NCBI RefSeq assembly: GCF_021233055.1
Contig: NZ_CP089538.1
Span: 5,038,501-5,102,500, forward strand
DNA: 64,000 nucleotides
From: Spirosoma oryzicola
Lineage (GTDB): Bacteria > Bacteroidota > Bacteroidia > Cytophagales > Spirosomataceae
Direction: 5' to 3'
A program made the translations under genes and the position numbers. Below, piece after piece: positions 43,148 to 52,496 of this stretch; positions within the stretch are counted from its first letter, which is position 1; each line of letters opens with the position of its first letter. The notes beneath the pieces are model-generated. The model was not told the DNA's origin. It made no database searches and was given only the letters and a program-made list of their open reading frames with translations.

Positions 43148-44317
43148 ATGTCTTCACAACTAACTCGTCGGGATTGGCTTCGGGCCAGCGGTCTGATGAC
43201 AGCCGGCCTTTCGCTCAGCCAATTTAATACTGCCGAAGCGGCTTCATCGGTTAAACGGATTCAGTCCGAATTCACCAACGAATTTGCCTTTACAACCGCT
43301 CCACCGGACATGCCTAAGCTACGGGCACGGCTGCTTGCCAACGAGAATCCGCTTGGCATCGCACCCAGTGCTAAAGAAGCATTGGTGAAGGCCGCTGACC
43401 TGGGCAATCGTTACGCCTGGATGGAGTTTGGTCAACTGAAAGAGCTGATCGCTACCGACGAAGGCGTAAAGGCTACGAACATTATGATGTCGCCCGGCTC
43501 GTCGGATATTCTGATGGCCGCAGCGGATCATTTCGCCAAAGCCGGAGGCACCATCCTGACTAGTGCGTTTACCTACGATGACCTGCTCCGGCGCGCCGAG
43601 AAAATGGGTGCTAAAATCAAGGCAATACCGATGACGAAGGATTACAAGTACGACCTTCCTGCCATCAAGGCGAGCCTGACACCCGATGTGAAACTAGTGT
43701 ATATTGTCAATCCGAATAACCCGACTGGAACCATCGTCCCGACTGCGGAGCTTGAAGCATTCTGCCGTGAGGTAGCTCCCAAAGTGCCCGTGTTTCTTGA
43801 CGAAGCTTACATCGATTTCTACGAACCGGCCGACCGGCCAAAACTAGGTAAACTGGTCGCCGACGGTCAGAACGTAATTCTGGCGCGTACGTTCTCAAAA
43901 ATTCACGGGTTTGCGGGCTTGCGTCTCGGCTATGCGATTGCCCAACCTGAGATGCTGAAAACGCTGCATGCCTATACCAACGGTGATTTTGCGGTGAGCA
44001 TTACAACGCTGATGGCTGGTATTGCCAGCTACAAGGACAAAGAATGGCAGAACCATTGCCGCGCCGAGAACGCCAAAGCACGCACGTACACCACCAAAGC
44101 CCTGGCCGATATGGGTTACGAGGTAATTCCATCAGCGGCCAATTTTATTCTCTTTCCGATCCGCATGAAGCCGAAGACGTTTGAAAATCAAATGTTTGCC
44201 AACGGTATCGGCATCCAGACACGCGAGCTAAACGGTCAGCCGTTCTGCCGGGTAAGCGTCGGGACCTCGGAAGAGATGGTCATGTTCGTTGATAGCTTTA
44301 AGAAAGTAGTCGGTTAA
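43148..44317 (+). CDS. Tat-exported histidinol-phosphate aminotransferase-like PLP enzyme
   Basis: A 389-residue fold-type I class I/II aminotransferase close to HisC in pattern. It starts with a twin-arginine signal (LTRRDWLRASGLMTAGLSLSQ), so export is predicted. Motifs are RLLANENPLGIAPSAKEAL, VYIVNPNNPTGTIVP, FLDEAYIDFYEP and the PLP Lys251 in ARTFSKIHGFAGLRLGYA, with the phosphate Arg at the C-terminus (FCRVSVGTSEEM). Because it is exported and stands next to an amine oxidase, a role in histidine synthesis is unlikely. Confidence 0.87.
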   Translation: MSSQLTRRDWLRASGLMTAGLSLSQFNTAEAASSVKRIQSEFTNEFAFTTAPPDMPKLRARLLANENPLGIAPSAKEALVKAADLGNRYAWMEFGQLKELIATDEGVKATNIMMSPGSSDILMAAADHFAKAGGTILTSAFTYDDLLRRAEKMGAKIKAIPMTKDYKYDLPAIKASLTPDVKLVYIVNPNNPTGTIVPTAELEAFCREVAPKVPVFLDEAYIDFYEPADRPKLGKLVADGQNVILARTFSKIHGFAGLRLGYAIAQPEMLKTLHAYTNGDFAVSITTLMAGIASYKDKEWQNHCRAENAKARTYTTKALADMGYEVIPSAANFILFPIRMKPKTFENQMFANGIGIQTRELNGQPFCRVSVGTSEEMVMFVDSFKKVVG

Positions 44318-44412
44318 CCAATAGGCGTCTGGAGCAGGGAATCAGGAGCGAAAGTCGGCCTCACAGGCATGGCTTTCTATCCTTGCTTCCAGCTTTTCGT
44401 TCCTAAAAAAAT

Positions 44413-45984
44413 ATGACGCGAAGAGATTTCATTCATTCAACAAGTGCCAGTTACGCCAGTCTGTTGGCCTGGGGGATGTTGCCGCCAGCACCTGCATCGG
44501 CGCTCGATCTACCCGCCAATGGCCAGAATAGCGACGGTAAAGGTCGAAAAATCATTATCCTTGGGGCCGGTCTGGCGGGTATGACGGCTGCCTACGAACT
44601 AGGTAAGCTCGGCTACGATTGTACCATCCTGGAAGCCCGCTCTCGTTCGGGCGGACGCGTCTGGACCGTTCGGGGCGGCACCAAAGAAACGGAACTGAAC
44701 GGACCGTCGCAGACCTGTTCGTTTGAGGACGGGCAGTATTTCAACGGGGGTGCCGCCCGCATTCCGCACCACCATCAGCTAACGCTTCAGTACTGCCGCG
44801 AGTTGGGCGTTCCCTTACAGATTTTCAACGGAGCCAACGAGTCGGCCTTCCTTTACAACGACGGTGGAACGGGCGATCTGGCGAATAGACGTATGCGGAT
44901 CAGCGATTACCACAACGACATGCGGGGCTACACCTCCGAGTTGCTAGCCAAAGCCCTTGATCAATCGGCCCTCGATCAGCAGTTGACCAAGGAAGATGTC
45001 GAAAAACTAATCGACTTTCTGAAAAACGAAGGCGATCTGAACACGGCCCATTTGTACAAGGGTACCAACCGACGAGGTTATAAAAGCAAAAGCGACCCTG
45101 GTGCTGGTAACATGCCCGGTACCCTCACCGATCCGTTTGGCCTAACCGACTTACTCCGATCGGGATTTATGCAACCGGTTTTTTACAACGTAGGGGATTA
45201 CGCCTACGAGCAGCAAACCACGCTGTTACAACCGGTTGGGGGCATGGATGCCATTCCGAAAGCGTTCGAAAAGAAACTAGCCGGTAAAATCATTTTCAAC
45301 GCCCCCGTAACGGAACTGCGAAAAACCGAAAATGGTGTTCGGGTCGTCTACAAAAAAGACGGTAAGCCAGTCGAAGTAACCGGCGAGTTCTGCATCTGTA
45401 CGCTTCCTTTGCCGATGCTCAAAACCATCGAATCGGACCTGTCGGGAACGGTAAAGCGAGCCGCTGATTTTGTTCCGTACATGAAGACCGGCAAAATTGG
45501 CTTACAGTTCAAGCGTCGGTTCTGGGAAGAGGATGACGGTATTTATGGCGGCATTTCGCGGACCAATATGGACATTAACCAGATCTGGTATCCGTCGTTC
45601 AGCTTACAGGGCCAGAAAGGCGTTCTGATCGGTTACTATAATTTCTACAGTCGTGCCGAAGCCGTAGGGTCCTTATCCATAGCCGAACGCGAGAAGATGG
45701 CGCTGGCTCAGGGCGGTAAAATTCACCCGCAGTATCCAGCAGAGTTCGAAAATTCGTTTTCGCTTGCCTGGCACCGGATTCCGTACAGTGGCGGAGGTTG
45801 GGCCGTTTACGACGACGCTACCCGAAAAAAATATTACCCCGCGTTGCTCGAACCCGACGACAGTATTTACTTCGCGGGTGAGCATACCACGTATCTAACC
45901 GCCTGGATGGCTGGGGCTTTTACTTCCGCCCGTCGGACCGTCGAAGCGATCCATGCACGCGTGGGCGGATACACGAAAAAGTAA
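44413..45984 (+). CDS. Secreted flavin amine oxidase (L-amino-acid/monoamine oxidase-like)
   Basis: A 523-residue FAD enzyme that oxidises amines or L-amino acids to keto acids with release of ammonia and H2O2. The signal carries a twin Arg (TRRDFIHSTSASYAS). The dinucleotide fold is IILGAGLAGMTAAYELGKLG followed by LEARSRSGGRVWT; the FAD-contact end is IYFAGEHTTYLTAWMAGAF. It follows the exported aminotransferase by 95 bases on the same strand, suggesting a joint periplasmic amino-acid pathway. Confidence 0.88.
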   Translation: MTRRDFIHSTSASYASLLAWGMLPPAPASALDLPANGQNSDGKGRKIIILGAGLAGMTAAYELGKLGYDCTILEARSRSGGRVWTVRGGTKETELNGPSQTCSFEDGQYFNGGAARIPHHHQLTLQYCRELGVPLQIFNGANESAFLYNDGGTGDLANRRMRISDYHNDMRGYTSELLAKALDQSALDQQLTKEDVEKLIDFLKNEGDLNTAHLYKGTNRRGYKSKSDPGAGNMPGTLTDPFGLTDLLRSGFMQPVFYNVGDYAYEQQTTLLQPVGGMDAIPKAFEKKLAGKIIFNAPVTELRKTENGVRVVYKKDGKPVEVTGEFCICTLPLPMLKTIESDLSGTVKRAADFVPYMKTGKIGLQFKRRFWEEDDGIYGGISRTNMDINQIWYPSFSLQGQKGVLIGYYNFYSRAEAVGSLSIAEREKMALAQGGKIHPQYPAEFENSFSLAWHRIPYSGGGWAVYDDATRKKYYPALLEPDDSIYFAGEHTTYLTAWMAGAFTSARRTVEAIHARVGGYTKK

Positions 45985-46034
45985 TTTGTACACAAACAAG
46001 TAGAGGCTGAACATCAGCGCTCATCTACCCAGAA

Positions 46035-47039
46035 ATGATGAAGAACAACCTGCTATCGATCCTTATTTTTCTTTGTTGCGCCATCACGACACAGTTGTTG
46101 AGCCAGCGCGTTTTGGCGCAGACAGCCTCTGCGTCGATGACCCTCGAGCAACTTAAAGCGGTTAAAGCGATCAAAGTAGCCAACCTCGACAAAGACACGT
46201 ATTTCAAATCGGGCGGCTTTATTCTGGACCGCTACGAAGAGCGTCCGGCCTATGTGTTTACCTACAGCGACGGTATCACGCGGAAAATTTACCTCTACAA
46301 AGTCTTTACCGCCGAGGACACCAAAGAACTTGGCTTGCTGGCGATTTACAAAAACGAGAAATCGGGCGAAATAAAACCCTTCGTTATTCCAGGGGCATCC
46401 GCCGACCGCAAAGCGTGGGACGCTTACATCGACGACCTGAAATACGTTGGTGAAAAAGAACCGGGTCTGATGTCGACGCTTACGTTTGTTTTGTCGCGCG
46501 AAATGGCCGGATTACTTTCGGGTGGTGGCGGAAAATCGGAAGATGGTGGCGGCAAGAAAAAAGAAGAGTATAACTTCTGCTTCGCTCATGATGCCCCGGT
46601 AACCCTGGCCGACGGTTCGGCCAAGTCGATCAATGCACTGAATGCGGGTGATGTTGTGCTGGGCTACGATGCGACAACGAAAAGCCTTGCTCCTACCCGC
46701 GTAACGAAAGTAGACACCCACGAAGGCAACTTTACGCTGGCGGGCGTGTGGCTTACGCCGATCAGTGAACTCACTGCTGATAATCGTAACGCTTTAACCG
46801 CTCCCGTACTACTCGAAGCAACGGCTAACCACCCCGTTCTGACAGCCAGCGGCCGGAAAGCGTTGGGTGACGTAAAAGCCGGTGAAGTCCTCTATCGCTA
46901 TGATGCAGCCGCTAACAGCGTTTCGGCTTATCACGTCGTCCGTGCCGAAAAAGCGATTCGGGCGGTGAAGAACGTGTATAATCTGGTTACCGAATCGGGC
47001 GCATATCTGGTTGGCGAAACAATCGTACTGGATAAATAA
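46035..47039 (+). CDS. Secreted protein with C-terminal Hint (intein/hedgehog-type) domain
   Basis: A 334-residue protein: signal peptide (to about residue 29), a 120-residue N-terminal domain of unknown type, a Gly/Lys/Asp-rich linker (164-178) and a C-terminal Hint domain from Cys182. The splicing-type motifs are CFAHDAPVTLADGS (block A-like), AGDVVLGYD, TANHPVLT with His256 (block B-like) and VYNLVTESGAYLVGETIVLD at the end (block F-like). There is no His-Asn and no downstream extein, so only N-terminal cleavage or ester formation would be possible. The target of such cleavage is unknown. Confidence 0.8.
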   Translation: MMKNNLLSILIFLCCAITTQLLSQRVLAQTASASMTLEQLKAVKAIKVANLDKDTYFKSGGFILDRYEERPAYVFTYSDGITRKIYLYKVFTAEDTKELGLLAIYKNEKSGEIKPFVIPGASADRKAWDAYIDDLKYVGEKEPGLMSTLTFVLSREMAGLLSGGGGKSEDGGGKKKEEYNFCFAHDAPVTLADGSAKSINALNAGDVVLGYDATTKSLAPTRVTKVDTHEGNFTLAGVWLTPISELTADNRNALTAPVLLEATANHPVLTASGRKALGDVKAGEVLYRYDAAANSVSAYHVVRAEKAIRAVKNVYNLVTESGAYLVGETIVLDK

Positions 47040-47369
47040 GCCTTTAGTTTATTTGAAAATTTATCGGATGCCCTAAGCGGCATTCTTAACAGGTCAGGTT
47101 CGTCGGCGATGAACCTGACCTGTTGCATTTTACCCCCACTCATACTGCGGTTTTATAGTCATCAACCGGATGATAACGGAGCGCTAAATGCTCAGTGGGT
47201 TAAACGTAATCAGCCAGGGCGGGTTAGTCTTTCAGGTACTGCCCGTCTTTTTTACGCCCAAAAGCCAGTTTTTTCTCCGTAAACACAAGTCCTGGCAGTT
47301 GTCATAATATGAATTTAAGAGAGTGATCACCGCTTTTGCAAAGAGTCAGAGCGGCTCATTCGATGTAGT
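47040..47369. other. 330-base intergenic region between Hint and DUF3078 genes
   Basis: It holds the terminator at 47088-47124, then about 245 bases without a frame of note. Small dyads (GAGCGCTAAATGCTC near 47180) are too short to interpret. I see no RNA gene in it. Confidence 0.4.
47088..47124 (+). terminator. Hairpin terminator after the Hint-domain gene
   Basis: AACAGGTCAGGTTC (47088-47101) pairs exactly with GAACCTGACCTGTT (47111-47124) around a 9-nt loop, followed by GCATTTT. It is a plausible transcription end for the Hint gene. Confidence 0.65.
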
Positions 47370-48344
47370 ATGATCAGAAAATATTGTTTATTGGTCTTTC
47401 TCACGCTGGTAGGTGTGACTGTCCGCGCTCAGGATTCGACTCGATCCGATTCCGTCGTGGTCCGTCGAGATACCATCGTTGTGATCAACGATTCTGTCGT
47501 TACCGTAAAGGATACCACGTACTGGCAAAAGTCATTCAACGGAAGCATCAACTTTAACCAAACCTCCTTCAGCAACTGGGCGGGTGGCGGCACGAACTCA
47601 ATTTCACTGGGTACGCTGGTGAACACCAGAGCCTTGTACCTGAAAGACAAATGGTCGTGGGACAATACCGCCGACATACAATTAGGTTATCTTATTCAAC
47701 TGAACGACACCCGGAAATCGGCGGATGTGTTTATGCTTAACTCGGTAGTTGGCTACAAATTTAGCCCTAAGTGGAGTTTCTCCGGGTCGGCGGCTTTCAA
47801 CACGTTTTTTGCACCCGGTTTCCGCTACGATTCAACCGACCGAAATCGCCTTCGCGTATCCAATTTTTTCTCGCCCGCTTTGCTGACGCTAGCGCTCGGC
47901 GTGTCGTTTACGCCCACGAACTGGTTTTCCCTGCAAATGAACCCCTTCGCGCCCCGCCTGACGACCTTAACAGACAATCGAGTGCGCATTGCCCAGGTAG
48001 ACGGCGTTTACGTACCCGATCCAACGGCCACCGTCTACGGCGTACCGCCCGGTCGATCAATCCGACTGGAGTGGCTGGCTTTTCAACTGCATTCGGTTAT
48101 CGACCGCAACCTGACCAAGAACATCAAACTTAACGCGCGTTATCAACTGTACGCCAATTATTTAGCCTTAAACGCAATCGACCACCGGCTCGATTTGACG
48201 ATGACCGCCAAGCTGATCAAGTTTTTAAGCGTTACGTTTAATTTTATCGGCTTTTATGACCGGGATTTCAGTACCCGCTTGCAAGTTCAGCAGACCATAG
48301 CGTTGAGCTTAGCGTACAATTTCAGCACATTCCGCAAAAAGTAA
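47370..48344 (+). CDS. DUF3078 family outer-membrane-like protein
   Basis: A 324-residue exported protein of the Bacteroidota DUF3078 family, of unknown function. After the signal (MIRKYCLLVFLTLVGVTVRAQ) comes a Ser/Asp/Val-rich stretch, then WQKSFNGSINFNQTSFSNWAGGGTNS, the recognisable family start. The remainder alternates aromatic strands (KWSWDNTADIQLGYLIQL, LAFQLHSVIDRNLTKNIKL) and ends in LAYNFSTFRKK, consistent with a small outer-membrane barrel. Confidence 0.85.
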   Translation: MIRKYCLLVFLTLVGVTVRAQDSTRSDSVVVRRDTIVVINDSVVTVKDTTYWQKSFNGSINFNQTSFSNWAGGGTNSISLGTLVNTRALYLKDKWSWDNTADIQLGYLIQLNDTRKSADVFMLNSVVGYKFSPKWSFSGSAAFNTFFAPGFRYDSTDRNRLRVSNFFSPALLTLALGVSFTPTNWFSLQMNPFAPRLTTLTDNRVRIAQVDGVYVPDPTATVYGVPPGRSIRLEWLAFQLHSVIDRNLTKNIKLNARYQLYANYLALNAIDHRLDLTMTAKLIKFLSVTFNFIGFYDRDFSTRLQVQQTIALSLAYNFSTFRKK

Positions 48345-48419
48345 AGTACCGTAGTCGCTGGCGTCTTGCTCGGTTTGTATTCTCACGGATAAAGAAAATA
48401 TCAATTTAATCCAAAATCG

Positions 48420-48450
48420 TTGCCCTGTTGAGCCTTTGCTGCTACTTTTG
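48420..48450 (+). promoter_or_regulatory. Putative Bacteroidota-type promoter of the beta-oxidation operon
   Basis: TTG at 48420-48422, a 20-base spacer and TACTTTTG at 48443-48450 match the TTG/TAnnTTTG promoter of this phylum exactly. The thiolase ATG lies 47 bases after the -7 box. Confidence 0.6.
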
Positions 48451-48496
48451 TTGAAACATAACCGTATGCTTGCATACTAATTATTCGGATAGACTT

Positions 48497-49705
48497 ATGG
48501 CTGAAGCATTCATTTATGATGCCGTCCGAACGCCACGCGGACGCGGGAAGAGTGACGGTGCGCTGCATGATGTGCAACCCATTCAGCTCCTGACGAGTGT
48601 TCTGCGTGAACTCCGCGACCGGAATCAACTCGACACGTCGCTGGTCGATGACGTGATCATGGGTTGCGTAACACCCGTTGGTGAGCAGGGCGCCGACATT
48701 GCGCGTACGGCTGCGCTCGAAGCGGGTTACGCTGAATCGGTAGCCGGGGTTCAGCTCAACCGGTTTTGCTCGTCAGGTCTCGAAGCGATCAACATGGCCG
48801 GGGCTTACGTGATGTCGGGGCAGGTCGATGCCATCATCGCGGGTGGTGTAGAATCCATGTCGCGGGTGCCGATGGGTTCCGACGGTGGCGCTTTATTTAT
48901 GAATCCGCAGATCGTTGCCCGTCACAACATTGTTCCGCAGGGTATTTCTGCCGATCTGATTGCGACGAAGTACGGTTATTCGCGGAATGATGTGGATCGC
49001 TTTGCTGCCGAATCGTACCGCAGGGCCGTTGCCGCGCAAGCCGATAACCGTTTCCAGAAAACACTCGTACCCATCAAGGACGAATTAGGTCTGACACTCC
49101 TCGACCGCGACGAAGGTGTACGACCTGACACAACCGCCGAGAGTTTAGGCAAGCTCAAACCCGCTTTTGAAGGCATGGGCAAGATGGGGCTGGATGCGCT
49201 GGCGCTGCTTAAATACGCCCAATTCGATAAAATAAACCACGTTCACCACGCCGGTAACTCCTCACAGATTGTTGACGGAGCCGCAGCCGTGTTGATCGGC
49301 AGCAAGGCATTTGGCGAACAGTCAGGATTGAAACCTCGGGCCCGCATCAAAGCGTTTGCGGTTGTGGGTTCTGAACCAACCATTATGCTCACGGGTCCGA
49401 TTCCGGCCACACGCAAACTACTGAAACGGGCGGGCATGCGCATTAGCGACATTGATCTATTTGAGGTCAATGAAGCGTTTGCGGCCATACCAATGCTGTT
49501 TATGGACGAATTAGGCGTTGACCATAGCCAGCTTAACGTCAACGGCGGGGCTATCGCGTTGGGTCATCCGTTGGGCGCAACTGGCGCGATCATTTCGGCG
49601 ACCCTGATTGACGAACTGGAACGCACCGGTAAACAGTTCGGGCTTTCGACGCTCTGCATTGGTGGCGGCATGGGTATTGCCACCCTTTTCGAACGAGTTA
49701 ATTAA
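48497..49705 (+). CDS. Acetyl-CoA C-acyltransferase (thiolase)
   Basis: Thiolase of 403 residues, last step of fatty-acid beta-oxidation. The start at 48497 gives [21 protein letters not shown]. The catalytic Cys is in [13 protein letters not shown], the His in [15 protein letters not shown] and the second Cys in CIGGGMGI. It is followed 44 bases later by the trifunctional-type hydratase/dehydrogenase gene, so the two form the alpha/beta pair of a FadA/FadB or FadI/FadJ system. I do not choose between these symbols from sequence alone. Confidence 0.94.
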   Translation: MAEAFIYDAVRTPRGRGKSDGALHDVQPIQLLTSVLRELRDRNQLDTSLVDDVIMGCVTPVGEQGADIARTAALEAGYAESVAGVQLNRFCSSGLEAINMAGAYVMSGQVDAIIAGGVESMSRVPMGSDGGALFMNPQIVARHNIVPQGISADLIATKYGYSRNDVDRFAAESYRRAVAAQADNRFQKTLVPIKDELGLTLLDRDEGVRPDTTAESLGKLKPAFEGMGKMGLDALALLKYAQFDKINHVHHAGNSSQIVDGAAAVLIGSKAFGEQSGLKPRARIKAFAVVGSEPTIMLTGPIPATRKLLKRAGMRISDIDLFEVNEAFAAIPMLFMDELGVDHSQLNVNGGAIALGHPLGATGAIISATLIDELERTGKQFGLSTLCIGGGMGIATLFERVN

Positions 49706-49749
49706 CCGTCATTTATTGGCATTCACCGCATTCGTTGACAGTATTGACA

Positions 49750-51918
49750 ATGATAAACTACAGCGTTGACCAAAACGTAGCCCTTATTTCGTGGGCAATG
49801 ACATCGGCTCCGATGAACGTCCTCAATGATGAATCCATCCCCCAATTTGAAGCGGCCATCCAACGAGCCTTTTCTGACGAATCGGTTAAGGGAATCATCA
49901 TCACCTCGGCCAAGCCTGAGTTCGTCGCGGGAGCCGATCTAAAAATGATTCTGCGCAACAACGACAAAGAACCCGCTGAGATGCTAAAGGTATCGTCGGA
50001 GCTGAACCGGATTTTTCGCAGCATCGAAACGTCGGGAAAACCAACTGTGGCTGCGATCAATGGTACGGCGCTCGGGGGCGGTTATGAAATCTGTCTGGCC
50101 TGCCATCATCGTATTGCCTTAAACAACGGAACGTCCGCCCGGTCCAAAACCTTGATTGGGCTGGTCGAAGTAACCATCGGTTTGTTGCCGGGCGCGGGTG
50201 GTACGCAACGGCTACCGCGTATGTTAGGTATTCAAACAGCGTTGCCGCTGATGCTGGAAGGCAAAAAAGTAGGCGTTCAGGAAGCCAAAAGCCTGGGTAT
50301 GGTCGATGACATAGCCGATACACCCGACGAGATGCTGGCGAAAGCGCGTGCCTGGATTGACGCGAATCCCAACCCAATCAAGCCCTGGGACGAAGTTGAC
50401 CGCAAAACAGGTAAAATCGTCGGAAAAGATAATTTCAAGGTGCCGGGCGGCAACGTGCAGAGTGTGGTCGGGGCGCAAACGTTCAGCGCCGGAACGGCTA
50501 TGCTGCTAGAGAAGACCAAGGGCAACTACCCCGCCCCGCTTGAAATTATGGCCTGCGTGTACGAAGGGTTGCAGGTAAACATGGATCGGGCACTCGTCAT
50601 CGAAGGCAGGCATTTCGTGAAGGTCGCTACGTCTAAAGTAGCCAAGAACCTGATCCAGACGATGTTTCTGGGCATGAACGAAGCCAACAAGGGAGCCAGC
50701 CGCCCCAAGGACGTTCCAAAAACAGACATTAAGAAACTGGGCGTTTTAGGCGCGGGTATGATGGGATCCGGTATCGCCTACGTATCGGCACAGGCGGGTA
50801 TGGACGTTGTCCTCAAGGATGTTTCGATTGAAGCCGCCGAAGCGGGTAAAAACCAAGTCAGCAAGCTGCTACAGAAAGGCGTCGAACGGGGCAAAGTCGA
50901 TCCGGGTAAGGCAGACGGTATTCTGAGCCTGATCAAACCCACTGCCTCCGCCGACGATCTGCAAGGCTGCGACCTGATCATTGAAGCGGTATTCGAAAAT
51001 CGCGATCTGAAAGCGCAGGTTACGCAGGAAGCGGAGCCGATGCTAGCCGAAAATGGCCTTCGTGTGTTTGGCTCCAACACCTCTACCCTGCCCATCAGCA
51101 GTCTGGCGCAGGCATCGGCCAGACCCGAAAACTTCATCGGTATTCACTTCTTCTCTCCCGTAGACAAGATGATGCTCGTTGAGCTAATCATGGGCAAGCA
51201 AACCTCCGATTATGCGCTGGCCGTTGCCATTGATTACGTGCGTAAAATTCGAAAAACGCCCATCGTAGTGAATGATTCACGCGGCTTTTACACCTCGCGC
51301 TGCTTTGGCACCTATTCCTCGGAAGGAATGGAGTTACTGAAAGATGGCGTTAACCCGGTCTTGATCGAGAATGCGGGGAAAGATGCGGGTATGCCCGTCG
51401 GCCCGCTAGCCGTTACGGACGAAGTGGCGCTTGACTTGGTTTACAAAATTGCGAGCCAGGGTATCAAGGACGGTGCTTTGAACGAGGATGACACCAGCTA
51501 CCAGGTTGCCGGACAGTTTGTCCAACGAGGCCGGTCGGGTAAGAAAGCCAAAGCCGGTTTTTACGATTACCCCGATAACGAAGCGAAACGTTTGTGGCCG
51601 GGACTGGCGGATTTGTTTCCACTGGCCGACCAACAGCCCACACTCGACGAAGTAAAAACCCGTTTGCTGTATCGACAGGCGATTGAAGCGGTACGCTGCT
51701 TTGAAGAAAACGTCGTTCGCACAAAGCTGGACGGTGACCTGGGATCGATTCTGGCCTGGGGATTTCCGGCCTATACGGGCGGAGCGTTGTCGTTTGTCGA
51801 TTTCGTCGGTATCGATACCTTCGTTACAACCTGCGATAGGCTGGCCGACCAGTACGGCGAACGCTTCCGGCCCACTGAGAAATTACGCCAACAGGCCGAA
51901 CAGCCCACGCTGGCCTAA
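49750..51918 (+). CDS. Bifunctional enoyl-CoA hydratase/3-hydroxyacyl-CoA dehydrogenase (FadB/FadJ-like)
   Basis: A 722-residue two-enzyme protein of beta-oxidation. Residues 1-190 are the crotonase hydratase (AGADLKMIL, INGTALGGGYEICLACHHRIAL, LPGAGGTQRLPR). After a linker comes the NAD-dependent dehydrogenase (LGVLGAGMMGSGIAYVSAQAG, FIGIHFFSPVDKMMLVELI, VVNDSRGFYTSRCFG) with its C-terminal halves. The ATG at 49750 is preferred to an upstream TTG at 49735. It is cotranscribed with the thiolase. Confidence 0.94.
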   Translation: MINYSVDQNVALISWAMTSAPMNVLNDESIPQFEAAIQRAFSDESVKGIIITSAKPEFVAGADLKMILRNNDKEPAEMLKVSSELNRIFRSIETSGKPTVAAINGTALGGGYEICLACHHRIALNNGTSARSKTLIGLVEVTIGLLPGAGGTQRLPRMLGIQTALPLMLEGKKVGVQEAKSLGMVDDIADTPDEMLAKARAWIDANPNPIKPWDEVDRKTGKIVGKDNFKVPGGNVQSVVGAQTFSAGTAMLLEKTKGNYPAPLEIMACVYEGLQVNMDRALVIEGRHFVKVATSKVAKNLIQTMFLGMNEANKGASRPKDVPKTDIKKLGVLGAGMMGSGIAYVSAQAGMDVVLKDVSIEAAEAGKNQVSKLLQKGVERGKVDPGKADGILSLIKPTASADDLQGCDLIIEAVFENRDLKAQVTQEAEPMLAENGLRVFGSNTSTLPISSLAQASARPENFIGIHFFSPVDKMMLVELIMGKQTSDYALAVAIDYVRKIRKTPIVVNDSRGFYTSRCFGTYSSEGMELLKDGVNPVLIENAGKDAGMPVGPLAVTDEVALDLVYKIASQGIKDGALNEDDTSYQVAGQFVQRGRSGKKAKAGFYDYPDNEAKRLWPGLADLFPLADQQPTLDEVKTRLLYRQAIEAVRCFEENVVRTKLDGDLGSILAWGFPAYTGGALSFVDFVGIDTFVTTCDRLADQYGERFRPTEKLRQQAEQPTLA

Positions 51919-51973
51919 CGCTTTTCAGCATCATCTGAAACTAAATAGACTGATGCATTGCTCTTGAGCCCTT

Positions 51974-52011
51974 AAACGACAAAACCGCCGTGAATGGCGG
52001 TTTTGTCGTTT
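51974..52011. terminator. Bidirectional terminator after the beta-oxidation operon
   Basis: AAACGACAAAACCGCC (51974-51989) and GGCGGTTTTGTCGTTT (51996-52011) are exact inverted arms with a 6-nt loop. It serves the operon and the convergent small gene at 52035. Confidence 0.8.
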
Positions 52012-52034
52012 GAAATTCGTCAGTGATTGCGATC

Positions 52035-52277
52035 CTACCGGCTGGAAGCGGTTATCAACAGATCGTGCCCTTTGGTATTCAATTCCCAATCGTTTTTTTC
52101 CTGATTCCATTTGAATAACAGCTGCCGTTCGCTGGCGTTGCCATAATCGTTGGGTACAGAAAACTTGACGGTATAATGCTCGTTGCCCTCCGGCTGGGCT
52201 GGTAATCCCTTGAAAGCGCTTACCAGCTCCTCAAGGCTTACTTCCAGATTCTGGATGGGCTGGGTGTTCATCTTCAT
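52035..52277 (-). CDS. Conserved hypothetical small protein
   Basis: An 80-residue soluble protein of unknown function. ATG codons at 52277 and 52271 are both plausible; the upstream frame to 52325 lacks conserved character. The sequence has a helix (LEVSLEELVSAFKGLP) and a beta-rich part (YTVKFSVPNDYGNASERQLLFKWNQEKNDWEL). No signal peptide or motif. It converges on the beta-oxidation operon across a terminator. Confidence 0.65.
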   Translation of the reverse strand: MKMNTQPIQNLEVSLEELVSAFKGLPAQPEGNEHYTVKFSVPNDYGNASERQLLFKWNQEKNDWELNTKGHDLLITASSR

Positions 52278-52496
52278 AGCAATCAGTAAATTAGACGTGT
52301 TTGTGAATAAACTCAAGAAAGTCAATAGGGTTTACACAAAGAAGATGATAAGACAGATTCTTTAATTCTGCAAAGGGTAACTGCCGGGACGGGCAGTTGG
52401 TTTACGCCCATCATCAACTTCGCTACCAATTAAACAATGCTGGTCGAGGGGCGAAACAGGCTAATGGGTACTTCGCGGGTAAGCGACGGGGTGGTG

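Noticed and set aside
43148..44317. Calling this gene hisC
   Set aside because: The twin-arginine signal and the amine-oxidase neighbour do not fit histidine biosynthesis; no other his genes are present.
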